A stretch of DNA of 64,000 nucleotides from Rhodobacteraceae bacterium HLUCCO18. GTDB lineage: Bacteria > Pseudomonadota > Alphaproteobacteria > Rhodobacterales > Rhodobacteraceae. The notes under the pieces were generated by a model. The model saw nothing but the letters and a program-made list of their open reading frames with translations. It did not search any database and was not told the DNA's origin. Position numbers and translations under genes: made by a program. The stretch is from assembly GCA_001314805.1 (NCBI GenBank), contig LJSY01000007.1, positions 1-64,000 on the forward strand. The letters run 5' to 3'. Positions 17,818 to 26,406 of the stretch are shown piece after piece; position 1 is the first letter of the stretch; the number at the start of each line of letters is the position of its first letter.

Positions 17818-18660
17818 ATGTCAGTTGATACCGACAAGATCGCCGCGCGCGCCTTTGCGCCGCCGCTTGCGCCCTTGCCCGTCGCCGCGGCGCCATGGGC
17901 CGCCTGTCTGCGCGTCATGCACGCCCTGATCCTGCGCGAGGTCGCGACGCGCTATGGCCGCACGCCGGGCGGGTTCGTCTGGGCGATCCTCGAACCCGTC
18001 GCGGCGGTTCTCGTTCTGTCGGCGGCGCTGTCGATGGTCGTGCAGGCCCCGTCGCTGGGCCGCAGTTTCGTGATCTTCTACGCCTCGGGCTACCTGCCGT
18101 TCCTGTTCTACGCGACGCTGCAGGGCCATGTGCAGCAGGCGCTGGTCTATTCGCGCCCGCTTCTGGTCTACCCGTCCGTGTCCTGGATCGACGCGATCGC
18201 CGCACGCTTCGCGCTGAACGCGGTCACGGGCCTTGCGGTCGTGGCCATCGTGCTTTCGGGACTTGCGCTGATCACGGGAGACCTGCGGATCGTCGCGCCG
18301 GGGCAGGTCGTGCTCGCCCTGTCGCTTGCCGCGCTGCTCGGTCTGGGGCTGGGGGTGCTGAACTGCCTTCTGACCGGCCTTTTCCCACTCTGGGGTCAGG
18401 TCTGGACGATTCTCTCACGCCCGCTGTTTCTGGTGGCAGGGGTCATTTTCGTGATGGAGGATCTGCCGGCCCGGCTGCAGGACTGGCTTTTCCTGACGCC
18501 CTGGATCCACATCACCGGGCTGTTCCGCGCGGGGCTCTACCCGGGGTATGACGCGGACTACGCCTCCGTTTCGCTGGTGCTGGTCTGGGCGCTGGTGCCG
18601 CTGGCGCTGGGGCTGGTCTTCCTGCAGCGGCATCGCCACGAGATCCTGCAAGCGCCCTGA
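17818..18660 (+). CDS. kpsM: Polysaccharide export ABC transporter permease (KpsM type)
   Basis: A 280-aa ABC-2 permease with about six membrane spans after a 35-residue cytoplasmic lead. Typical motifs include the amphipathic ALILREVATRYGRTPGG before the first span. It is the permease partner of the KpsT-type ATPase at 15733-16401. It is transcribed away from kpsE across an 87-bp intergenic region, so the exporter genes are split between two divergent units instead of the usual single kpsMT operon. A GGAGG lies 13 bases before the ATG. Confidence 0.92.
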   Translation: MSVDTDKIAARAFAPPLAPLPVAAAPWAACLRVMHALILREVATRYGRTPGGFVWAILEPVAAVLVLSAALSMVVQAPSLGRSFVIFYASGYLPFLFYATLQGHVQQALVYSRPLLVYPSVSWIDAIAARFALNAVTGLAVVAIVLSGLALITGDLRIVAPGQVVLALSLAALLGLGLGVLNCLLTGLFPLWGQVWTILSRPLFLVAGVIFVMEDLPARLQDWLFLTPWIHITGLFRAGLYPGYDADYASVSLVLVWALVPLALGLVFLQRHRHEILQAP

Positions 18661-18676
18661 GCAGGCCCTGCCGCGA

Positions 18677-19147
18677 TCACGCGCGGTGGTAGGGCCCGCC
18701 GGACAGGATCGTCGCCGCGCGATAGAGTTGTTCGCAGAGCATCACGCGGGCCAGCATGTGCGGCCAGACCATGGAACCGAACGAGATGGCGCGCGTGGCC
18801 TCGGACCTGAGCGCGGGGTCGAGACCGTCCGCGCCCCCGATCATCAGCGCAAGATCGCGCCGGCCGCCGTCGCGCGCTTGCGCCATGGCATCCGCGAAAC
18901 CCGGGCTGGTCATCTGCCGCCCCCGCTCATCGAGCACCCAGAGCTCGGCACCCTCGGGCATCGCCTTCCGGAGCAGGTGCGCCTCACCCTCCGGCCCCCC
19001 GGACTTGCGGTCCTCGACCTCGGCGACACCGCCAAGGGTCAAGCCGAGGCCGCGCCCGGTCTTTTCGAATCGGGAAAGGTAGTCGTCGACAAGCGCGCTC
19101 TCGGGGCCGCCGCGCAAGCGGCCCACCGCCAGAAGATGCACGCGCAT
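18677..19147 (-). CDS. rlmH: 23S rRNA (pseudouridine1915-N3)-methyltransferase RlmH
   Basis: A SPOUT-family methyltransferase acting on helix 69 of assembled 70S ribosomes. The 156-aa length is standard. LMIGGADGL and FGSMVWPHMLARVMLCEQLYRA form the knotted SAM site, and the chain ends GGPYHRA as usual. It starts 9 bases after the rsfS stop; the rsfS-rlmH pair is widely conserved. Confidence 0.97.
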   Translation of the reverse strand: MRVHLLAVGRLRGGPESALVDDYLSRFEKTGRGLGLTLGGVAEVEDRKSGGPEGEAHLLRKAMPEGAELWVLDERGRQMTSPGFADAMAQARDGGRRDLALMIGGADGLDPALRSEATRAISFGSMVWPHMLARVMLCEQLYRAATILSGGPYHRA

Positions 19148-19156
19148 GGCCTTGGC

Positions 19157-19537
19157 CTACGGGGCCTTGCCGCCGGCGGAAGCCCCCGTCGGAAGCCACA
19201 TCTTCTCGAGCTGGTAGAAGTCGCGGACCTCTGGGCGGAAAACGTGCACGATCACGTCGCCCGCATCGATCAGCACCCAGTCACCGGTCTCCTTGCCTTC
19301 GACCTTGCAGGCGACGCCATGGTCCTGCTTGAGCCGCTCCACGAGCTTTTCCGAGATCGCGGCCACCTGCCGGGACGAGCGGCCCGAAGCCACGACCATC
19401 CAGTCGGCAATGGACGACTTTCCGCGCAGATCGATCCGCACGATATCCTCGGCCTTGTCGTCGTCGAGAGAAGCAATGACACGCTCCAGCAGCTCATCGC
19501 TGGTGAGTGTGTCGATCTGCGGCGCCGTCTGCGCCAT
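19157..19537 (-). CDS. rsfS: Ribosome silencing factor RsfS
   Basis: A DUF143/Iojap-family protein of 126 aa that binds ribosomal protein uL14 and blocks subunit joining under starvation. Diagnostic stretches are DIVRIDLRGKSSIADWMVVA, SGRSSRQVAAI and DWVLIDAGDVIVHVF. The ATG at 19537 (MAQTAPQ) looks more natural than an in-frame ATG six codons upstream. It is co-oriented with and just upstream of rlmH. Confidence 0.95.
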   Translation of the reverse strand: MAQTAPQIDTLTSDELLERVIASLDDDKAEDIVRIDLRGKSSIADWMVVASGRSSRQVAAISEKLVERLKQDHGVACKVEGKETGDWVLIDAGDVIVHVFRPEVRDFYQLEKMWLPTGASAGGKAP

Positions 19538-19704
19538 GGTGGCCCTTGTGGCCACCGCCTGTTGCGGTCCGGTCAGGACACAGTCCTCCTTGGCTGTGCG
19601 CCGGACTGCGCCCCGGCGCTGGACGTAGCTCTAATGTAGCATCGCACCGGCGCCATCTCAATGTTTGCGCCTTGTGGATGGCGAAAACTGTTGCAGGCGA
19701 CATG

Positions 19705-19735
19705 AAAAAACCGCCCCTCCGGGATGGAGGGGCGG
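19705..19735 (-). terminator. Rho-independent terminator of the membrane-protein gene
   Basis: A perfect 10-bp GC-rich stem (19711-19720 with 19726-19735) has a 5-base loop. Read on the minus strand it is followed by six T residues (19710-19705). It lies 28 bases past the stop codon of the gene ending at 19763. Confidence 0.93.
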
Positions 19736-19762
19736 TGTCTTGGCGTGTTTGCGGGGTGGGCG

Positions 19763-20962
19763 TCACTCTGCCGGGACGGCCGCCTCGGTCGGGATGGCGC
19801 GGAAGTGCTTGGTGGCGAGCATCCAGACCAGAACGATCATGGAGAGTTGCAGGGCGAGCGCGATGGCCGAGATGCCCCAGTAGGCGACCGAGAACTTGTC
19901 GATCAGTCCGGCTTCCACGAGGCCCTTGTTCAGCCAGAAGTGGGTCATCACCGACAGCGCCACACCGGGGCAGACCAGCGCGTAGGAGCCGGGCGAGGTC
20001 TCGGGCCCGGTCACGAAACGGGCGAGGTAGCCGACGCGCGCCAGAACGGCCAGACCGAAGAGCGCGAAGATGACCTGCACCGACAGGAGCTGCGTGAGCA
20101 TCCGCAGGGTTTCGCCCGCGCCGCCTTGCACGTCGAAATGCACGTGCAGGCCGTGGTTCTGGCGCATCAGGGCGATACCCACCACGGTGATCAGCGGGAT
20201 CACGACCATCAGGGTCGGCGCGGCCTCGACGTTGACGCCGTTTTCCAGCATCGGGCGCATCGACATGACCATGACGATCAGCGCGATCAGCACGGCGGCC
20301 ACGACGAAGAAGGTCGACAGGACAAGGCTGATCCCCGCGACAAGCGGCGAGGTCGACATGGCCGCCGGCGCGGCGAGGCCCACGCCGATCATCGACAGCG
20401 CGAAGGCCGGCAGCATCTGCGCGAAGGAATTGTTGGCCGCACAGTTGAAGCCGCCTTTCTGCAGTCGCGCGCCGACGAAATGGCCAAGCTCACGGAAGGC
20501 GATGTAGCCGATGGCGAGGAACGCGAGGATCGCGGCGGGGAACATGTATTCGACGATGCTCCAGAGCCCCGGCACGAAGGTCAGGCCGATGATGAAGCCC
20601 ACGTTGACGCTCATGGCGAGCGCGAGCGGCATGGCCAGAACCTGGCTGCCGGCGTTGGAATCGGCGAAGGCCTGGTACTTGTCCGACCGGCGGAAGGCCG
20701 CGAAGCTGCGCAGGTTGAACACCAGAAGCTTGATGTTGAGATAGGCGAACACGGCGATGCCCGCCATGGCGCCAAGAACCATGGCCTGCTGCAGAAGGGA
20801 ACCGCCGGTCAGGATGGCCCAGTTGTCCTCGAAGATGGGCACGGGCTGTCCGGGGTGGGGAACCCAGAACATCATCCACATGAAGAAGGTCACGGCGAGG
20901 CCGCCGGCCCCCAGCGAGGCGAGAAAGTAGAGGGGCGAATATTCGCGAGAGGCACGGGTCAT
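19763..20962 (-). CDS. Polytopic membrane protein, TDT/TehA-like or TsoY-like
   Basis: A 399-aa protein made almost entirely of hydrophobic segments, about ten membrane spans, so it is very likely an inner-membrane transporter or channel. The size and regular helix pattern recall the TDT/TehA-SLAC1 fold. The stretch GGFNCAANNSFAQMLPAF also recalls the family named TsoY (seleno)proteins, in which I believe some members carry selenocysteine; this is from memory and not checked. The ATG at 20962 is supported by AGGAG seven bases upstream. It is a single-gene unit with its own terminator and an AT-rich dyad just upstream. The substrate is unknown. Confidence 0.75.
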   Translation of the reverse strand: MTRASREYSPLYFLASLGAGGLAVTFFMWMMFWVPHPGQPVPIFEDNWAILTGGSLLQQAMVLGAMAGIAVFAYLNIKLLVFNLRSFAAFRRSDKYQAFADSNAGSQVLAMPLALAMSVNVGFIIGLTFVPGLWSIVEYMFPAAILAFLAIGYIAFRELGHFVGARLQKGGFNCAANNSFAQMLPAFALSMIGVGLAAPAAMSTSPLVAGISLVLSTFFVVAAVLIALIVMVMSMRPMLENGVNVEAAPTLMVVIPLITVVGIALMRQNHGLHVHFDVQGGAGETLRMLTQLLSVQVIFALFGLAVLARVGYLARFVTGPETSPGSYALVCPGVALSVMTHFWLNKGLVEAGLIDKFSVAYWGISAIALALQLSMIVLVWMLATKHFRAIPTEAAVPAE

Positions 20963-20976
20963 GTGTCGACTCCTAT

Positions 20977-20997
20977 ATTTAACATTGCAAACTAAAT
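20977..20997 (-). promoter_or_regulatory. AT-rich dyad upstream of the polytopic membrane protein
   Basis: ATTTA and TAAAT arms flank an 11-base spacer just before the ribosome-binding site, in otherwise GC-rich DNA. It resembles operators of small winged-helix repressors (ArsR type), but no such regulator is encoded nearby. The rest of the 256-bp gap to smc shows nothing I can name. Confidence 0.3.
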
Positions 20998-21218
20998 GGC
21001 AGAACAGAAACCGGATGGCAATGCACAGATCGTCGCACTTGCGCGCAGAACTGTGCGCATTTTTGAAGCATGTTCCTCGTCTAGATTTGGTCCGAATACC
21101 GATATCTTGGGGATAATGGGTGCCCCGAACCAACATGCTGCAAGGCGTCGATTGACAGGGGTGCGCACAGCCGCAGACACTGCACCCCCAACGGAATCGA
21201 AAACTCCGAGGCAGGCAC

Positions 21219-24200
21219 GTGCGGTTCAACAAGCTACGACTCAACGGATTCAAGTCTTTCGTCGATCCGACCGACCTGGTCATCGGCGACGGGCTGACCG
21301 GCGTCGTGGGCCCCAACGGCTGCGGCAAGTCGAACCTGCTGGAGGCGCTGCGCTGGGTGATGGGCGAGAACCGGCCCACCGCCATGCGCGGCGACGGGAT
21401 GGAGGACGTGATCTTCGCCGGGGCGGCCACGCGGCCCGCGCGCAACTTCGCCGAGGTGCATGTCCAGATCGACAATGCCCAGCGCCTGGCGCCGGCGGGT
21501 TTCAACGATGCCGACCAGATCGACATCGTGCGCCGCATCACGCGCGACGCGGGCAGCGCCTACAAGCTCAACGGCAAGGATGTGCGGGCGCGGGACGTGC
21601 AGATGCTGTTCGCCGATGCCGCGACGGGCGCCCATTCCCCCGCGCTGGTCCGGCAAGGGCAGATCGCGGAGCTGATCAACGCCAAGCCGAAGAACCGCCG
21701 CCGCGTGCTCGAGGACGCGGCCGGGATCGCGGGACTTTACCAGCGCCGGCACGAGGCCGAGCTGAAGCTGCGCGGCGCGGAGCAGAACCTCGCCCGGATC
21801 GACGACGTGCTGGAGCAGCTCGCGGGCCAGATCGCGACACTTGCGCGGCAGGCGAAGCAGGCGGCGCGCTACCGCGAGATCGGGGCGGATCTGCGCGCGG
21901 CCGAGGGGCTGCTTCTGTGGCTGCGCTGGCGCGATGCGGACGCGACGCGGCTTTCGGCCGAAGAGGTCCTGCGCGCGGCGCTTTCCGATGCGGCCCGGGC
22001 CGAGAAAGCCGCGCGCGATGCCTCCGAGGCGCGGGAGGCCGCCGAAACGGCCCTCCCCCCCCTGCGGGAGGAGGACACGATCGCGGCCGCCGTGCTGCAG
22101 CGGCTTTATGTCGAGCGCGACAGCATCGATGCCGAGGCCAGACGCGCCGCCGAGGAGGTCGCCTCGCTCGAGGCGCGCATCGCGCAGCTTGCCCGTGACC
22201 TGGACCGCGAGACGGCGCTGAACGCCGATGCGGGCGACACGATCGCGCGCCTCGAAGCGGAGGCCCTGACCCTCCGCGAGGCGATGGAGGGCCATGCCGA
22301 GGCTTTGGAGGCCGCAAGCGCCGAGGCCGTGGCGGCGAACGACATCCTCGGCGAACGCGAGGGCGCGCTTGCGCGGGAGACCGAATTGCAGGCCGATCTC
22401 GCCGCGCGCCATCAGGCCGCCGACCGTCGGATCGCCGAGGCGCGGCAGGCCCGCGCGCGGCACGAGGCCGAAGCGGAAAAGGCAACGCGCGCCGCGCGCG
22501 AGGGGGTGGACCGCCTCGCCAGCCTCAGCCGGGACGTGGAAGCCGCCGGCCAAGCCCTGCAGGAGGCGACCGACCTCGCCGCGCGGGCCGAGGCCACGCT
22601 TGCGGAAACCGAGGCCGCCCGCGCCGAGGCGGAAGGCCGCGAGGCCGAGACACGGGCCGCGCGTTCCGAGGCCGAGGGTCGCGCCGCGACGCTGTCCTCC
22701 GAGGTCGCGTCGCTGACCCGGCTGCTGGACCGGGACCGCGGACCACAGAAGGCCATCGTCGACGACATGTCCGTGACCGGCGGTTTCGAGACCGCGCTGG
22801 GCGCGGCGCTGGCCGACGACCTGAACGCGCCGCAATCGGGCAAGGCTGGCGAAAGCGGCTGGTCCGTGCTGCCCGACTATGACGAGACGGCGCCCTTGCC
22901 GGCGGAGGCGGAGCCGCTTGCCTTCCACGTCGATGCACCCGCAGCCCTCTCGCGCCGCCTGTCGCAGATCGGGCTGGTATCCGCTGCCGACGGTCCGCGC
23001 CTGCAGGCGTTGCTCCGGCCCGGTCAGCGTCTCGTCAGCCGCGAGGGCGACCTCTGGCGCTGGGACGGCTACACGGTCGCCGCGGCCGACGCCATGTCGG
23101 GCGCGGCGCGGCGTCTGGAACAGAAGAACCGTCTGGCCGTCCTGACCGACGAGGCCGCCGAGGCGGAGGCGCAGGCCAGCGCCGCGCGCGAGGCGCATGA
23201 GACATGGGCCAAGCGCCTGTCGGACCTGAACGGGGCCGACCGTCAGGCGCGCGACGCGCGGCGTCAGGCCGAGACGAACCTCGCCGCAGCCAGCCGGGCC
23301 CAGACCCGCGCGGAAACCGAACGCGCCACGCTCGATGCACGGCTCGACACCCTGCGCGAAACCGCGCGGCGTCATGCCGAACAGGTAGAGGCCGCGATTG
23401 CCGATGTGGCGGAGGCCGAGGAAACCAAGGCCGCGCTCGAGGATCTGGAGATCGTGCGCGCAAGGCTCGGCGACAGGCGCATGACCGTGGATGCCGCGCG
23501 CATCACGATGATGGCGCGGCGCGGCGAACATGACGAACTCAGGCGCGAGGGAGAGCGGCGCGAAAAGCGGCTGACGCAGATCGCCGATGAGCTTGGCACG
23601 TGGCGCAACCGTCTGGCCTCGGCCGAGACGCAGCTGGGCGACCTCTCGCGCCGCAAATCCGAGGCGGAAGACGCGTTGGAGGTTGCGCGGACCCGCCCGG
23701 CCGAGATCGAGGCGCGGCGCAGCACGCTGGGTCAGGGCATCACGGACGCAGAGGCGCGCCGGGCGAAGGCCGCCGATGCGCTGGCCGGGGGCGAGCGCGC
23801 GAACACCGAGGCCGTCGCCGCCGAACGCGCGGCGGAGCGCGCCGCCTCCGAGGCGCGGGAGGCGCGCGCCGCCGCCGAAGCGCGCCGGGATGCCGCCGCC
23901 GAAGCGGTCGAGGCCGCCGCCGCGCGCATCTCGGAAGAACTGGAGACCACGCCCGAGGACCTGCGCGAAAAGCTAGGCGACCTGCCGGATCCGCTCCCCC
24001 GCGCCGACCGGATCGAGGCCGACGTGCACCGCTTGCGCCGTCAGCGTGATGCGCTGGGCGCCGTGAACCTGCGCGCCGAAGAGGACGCCAAGACCGTGCA
24101 GGAGGAACATGACACCCTCCTGCACGAGAAGGAGGACCTCGAGGCCGCCATCGCCAAGCTGCGCAGCGGCATCGCGTCGCTCAACCGCGAGGGGCGCAGC

Positions 24201-24674
24201 CGCCTGCTGACCGCCTTCGAGCAGGTCAACGTGAATTTCGCCAAGCTCTTCACCCATCTCTTCGGCGGGGGCGAGGCGCGGCTGGTGCTTGTCGAAAGCG
24301 ACGACCCGCTCGAGGCCGGGCTTGAAATCCTGTGCCAGCCGCCGGGCAAGAAGCTCTCGACCCTGTCGCTTCTGTCGGGGGGGGAGCAGACGCTGACGGC
24401 GCTGGCGCTGATCTTCGCGGTATTCCTCGCCAATCCCGCACCGATCTGCGTGCTCGACGAGGTCGACGCGCCGCTCGATGACGCGAATGTGGGCCGGTTC
24501 TGCGACCTGCTGGACGAGATGACGCGCCAGACCGAGACGCGGTTCCTGATCATCACGCACCATGCCGTGACGATGGCGCGCATGGATCGCCTGTTCGGGG
24601 TGACGATGGCCGAACAGGGCGTGTCGCAACTGGTGAGCGTGGACCTCAAGAAGGCCGAGGCGATGGTTGCCTGA
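21219..24674 (+). CDS. smc: Chromosome segregation protein SMC
   Basis: A 1151-aa structural maintenance of chromosomes ATPase that compacts and segregates the chromosome. The N-terminal head has Walker A GPNGCGKSN (residues 31-39). Two long coiled coils, very rich in Ala, Glu and Arg, flank a hinge at about 500-660. The C-terminal head has the LSGGEQTL signature near 1053 and Walker B ICVLDEVDAPLDD near 1075. The start is GTG (MRFNKLRLNGFKSF is the usual SMC beginning). It appears to be monocistronic; no ScpA or ScpB gene is adjacent. Confidence 0.97.
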   Translation: MRFNKLRLNGFKSFVDPTDLVIGDGLTGVVGPNGCGKSNLLEALRWVMGENRPTAMRGDGMEDVIFAGAATRPARNFAEVHVQIDNAQRLAPAGFNDADQIDIVRRITRDAGSAYKLNGKDVRARDVQMLFADAATGAHSPALVRQGQIAELINAKPKNRRRVLEDAAGIAGLYQRRHEAELKLRGAEQNLARIDDVLEQLAGQIATLARQAKQAARYREIGADLRAAEGLLLWLRWRDADATRLSAEEVLRAALSDAARAEKAARDASEAREAAETALPPLREEDTIAAAVLQRLYVERDSIDAEARRAAEEVASLEARIAQLARDLDRETALNADAGDTIARLEAEALTLREAMEGHAEALEAASAEAVAANDILGEREGALARETELQADLAARHQAADRRIAEARQARARHEAEAEKATRAAREGVDRLASLSRDVEAAGQALQEATDLAARAEATLAETEAARAEAEGREAETRAARSEAEGRAATLSSEVASLTRLLDRDRGPQKAIVDDMSVTGGFETALGAALADDLNAPQSGKAGESGWSVLPDYDETAPLPAEAEPLAFHVDAPAALSRRLSQIGLVSAADGPRLQALLRPGQRLVSREGDLWRWDGYTVAAADAMSGAARRLEQKNRLAVLTDEAAEAEAQASAAREAHETWAKRLSDLNGADRQARDARRQAETNLAAASRAQTRAETERATLDARLDTLRETARRHAEQVEAAIADVAEAEETKAALEDLEIVRARLGDRRMTVDAARITMMARRGEHDELRREGERREKRLTQIADELGTWRNRLASAETQLGDLSRRKSEAEDALEVARTRPAEIEARRSTLGQGITDAEARRAKAADALAGGERANTEAVAAERAAERAASEAREARAAAEARRDAAAEAVEAAAARISEELETTPEDLREKLGDLPDPLPRADRIEADVHRLRRQRDALGAVNLRAEEDAKTVQEEHDTLLHEKEDLEAAIAKLRSGIASLNREGRSRLLTAFEQVNVNFAKLFTHLFGGGEARLVLVESDDPLEAGLEILCQPPGKKLSTLSLLSGGEQTLTALALIFAVFLANPAPICVLDEVDAPLDDANVGRFCDLLDEMTRQTETRFLIITHHAVTMARMDRLFGVTMAEQGVSQLVSVDLKKAEAMVA

Positions 24675-24680
24675 GCCGGT

Positions 24681-24709
24681 CGTGACGCGATCGTGACGCG
24701 ATCGTGACG
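24681..24709 (+). repeat. Short 11-bp tandem repeat after smc
   Basis: The unit CGTGACGCGAT occurs twice in direct succession, followed by a third partial copy (CGTGACG), within the 70-bp gap between smc and the next gene. It is most likely slippage; no function is evident. Confidence 0.6.
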
Positions 24710-24744
24710 GGGGCGTGTGCGAAACCCGTGCTAGCACCCCGGGA

Positions 24745-25134
24745 ATGCGAATACTGATCCTCCTCGCCGCGCTTCTGTCCGGTACTGCCACGGCCCAGAC
24801 GCTGGACACGCGTCCGGGCGATGCCGTGATCCCCTCGGCCGAACTCGACGCCCGTCTGCGGGGGCGGGAGCTGATCTTCTTCGACGACGGCGTGTCGCAT
24901 TTCTACAATGACGGCCGCTACACCTTTGCCTACGACCTTGGCCGGGGCGGCTATGCCTACGGGTATTTCGAGGTGGCGGAGGACAGCACGGTCTGCATCA
25001 CCTTCGTCAACGGGCTGTCCCGCTGCGACGCCTATGTGGAAAACGCCGGCCGCATGATCCTGATCAGCGGTGAGGGCGACCGGTTTCCGATCCGGGAAGC
25101 GCGCGATGCGGGGCCCGATCCCGCGATGGAATAG
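24745..25134 (+). CDS. Small exported protein of unknown function
   Basis: A 129-aa protein with a clear signal peptide (MRILILLAALLSGTATAQ, cleavage after AQ or nearby). The mature part is rich in Tyr and Gly (HFYNDGRYTFAYD, GGYAYGYF) and has two cysteines about 11 residues apart that could form a disulfide. I recognise no domain. It probably resides in the periplasm. The ATG at 24745 was chosen because it begins the signal peptide directly. Confidence 0.8.
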   Translation: MRILILLAALLSGTATAQTLDTRPGDAVIPSAELDARLRGRELIFFDDGVSHFYNDGRYTFAYDLGRGGYAYGYFEVAEDSTVCITFVNGLSRCDAYVENAGRMILISGEGDRFPIREARDAGPDPAME

Positions 25135-25152
25135 GCCCCGCCGAGGGGGGTA

Positions 25153-26334
25153 TCACAGCGCGTTCAGAAGCTCCGCTGTCGGCCAGGCATCGGCGGGCAG
25201 GCCGAGGCGGCGCTGTTCGAGCCGCACCGCCATGCGCGTCCCCGCGCCGAGAATACCATCGATTGCCCCCACGTCATGGCCGCGCGCGGCGAGACGGCGC
25301 TGAAGCTCCCGCATGGAATTGCCGTCGAGGCCGGGCGCCGGGTTGCGCGCGTCGAAGACCGGGGCGCCCTCAAGCCGCGTCGCGAAATAGGCGGCGGTGA
25401 GCACATAGGTGAAGCTCTGGTTCCACTCGAAGAGCACGTTGAAATTGGGATAGGCGATGAAGGCGGGCCCGTTGCGCCCCTGCGGAATGATGATGGAGGC
25501 CTGCGCCGACGACATCGGAAGGGTCCCGCCCGACCGCGCGCGCACGCCGTCGCGTTCCCATTCCGCCACGCTGCGGGACGCGTGCACACCGGTCTGGAAC
25601 CAATCGAGATTGTCGGGCAGCGTTACCTCGATCAGCCACGGCTCGTTCGGGCGCCAGCCCAGCGAGGACAGGACATTCGCGCCGCTCAGCAGCGCGTCGG
25701 GCGCCGAGGTCTGCAGCGTGACATGCCCGTCGCCGTCGCCGTCGATCCCGTGGTTCACGATGTCCTCGGGCAGCATCTGGACCATGCCGATTTCGCCAGC
25801 CCATGCGCCCACGGTGTTCACCGGGTCGAAATCGCCGTTCTCGAACAGCGTCAGCGCGGCGAAGATCTGAGGCCGGAAAATATGCGGCCGGCGGCAGTCA
25901 TGGGCCAGCGTCACCAGCGCGTCGAGCGTGTTGTAGTCGCCCTGGAAGGCGCCGTAATCGGTCTCGAACGCCCAGAAGGACAGGAGAATACCGCGCGACA
26001 CACCGAAACGGCGCTCGATCTCGTCGAAGACGGGGCGCCATTGCTCGGCGTTGCGGCGGCCGTTGTCGATCCGGTTCTGCGAGATCAGGCGGCGGGAGAA
26101 CTCGGTGAAGGGCACGGTGAAGATACCCTGCCGCCGGTCGGCGTCGATCGCCCGCTGGGAATAGCTGGCATGCTGAAAGAACGCGTCGATGGCCGCCTGC
26201 GGATGGCCGCGCATCTGTGCCTCGGTCCGCAGGTCCTGCACGAACTGGCCGAAATCTCCGCCGCATTGCTGCGCCTGTGCCGCGCCCGCGACAAGCGAGG
26301 TCGCGACGATTCCCGCGAAAACGTGTTTCTTCAT
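25153..26334 (-). CDS. Lytic murein transglycosylase (MltB type) with peptidoglycan-binding domain
   Basis: A 393-aa periplasmic enzyme that cleaves glycan strands. It has a signal peptide (residues 1-21), an SLT_2/MltB catalytic domain at about 25-310, and a C-terminal PG_binding_1 domain at about 330-393 (MRELQRRLAARGHDVG.IDG). The catalytic Glu is in FWAFETDYG near residue 123. GAWAGEIGMVQMLPEDI matches the family's GSWAGAMGxxQFMP block, with several substitutions. A close relative of the same layout is encoded at 36126-37472, so the genome has at least two. Confidence 0.92.
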   Translation of the reverse strand: MKKHVFAGIVATSLVAGAAQAQQCGGDFGQFVQDLRTEAQMRGHPQAAIDAFFQHASYSQRAIDADRRQGIFTVPFTEFSRRLISQNRIDNGRRNAEQWRPVFDEIERRFGVSRGILLSFWAFETDYGAFQGDYNTLDALVTLAHDCRRPHIFRPQIFAALTLFENGDFDPVNTVGAWAGEIGMVQMLPEDIVNHGIDGDGDGHVTLQTSAPDALLSGANVLSSLGWRPNEPWLIEVTLPDNLDWFQTGVHASRSVAEWERDGVRARSGGTLPMSSAQASIIIPQGRNGPAFIAYPNFNVLFEWNQSFTYVLTAAYFATRLEGAPVFDARNPAPGLDGNSMRELQRRLAARGHDVGAIDGILGAGTRMAVRLEQRRLGLPADAWPTAELLNAL

Positions 26335-26406
26335 GAAAGGGTGTCCTCGTTCCTGACCTCAAGCCGTCGCCGGGAACACTACCAAGGCTGACCCACCCCG
26401 CAAACC

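Noticed and set aside
20996-21180. Short open frames between the polytopic membrane gene and smc
   Set aside because: No ribosome sites, and composition typical of non-coding sequence; the longer plus-strand frame continues as a shadow inside smc.
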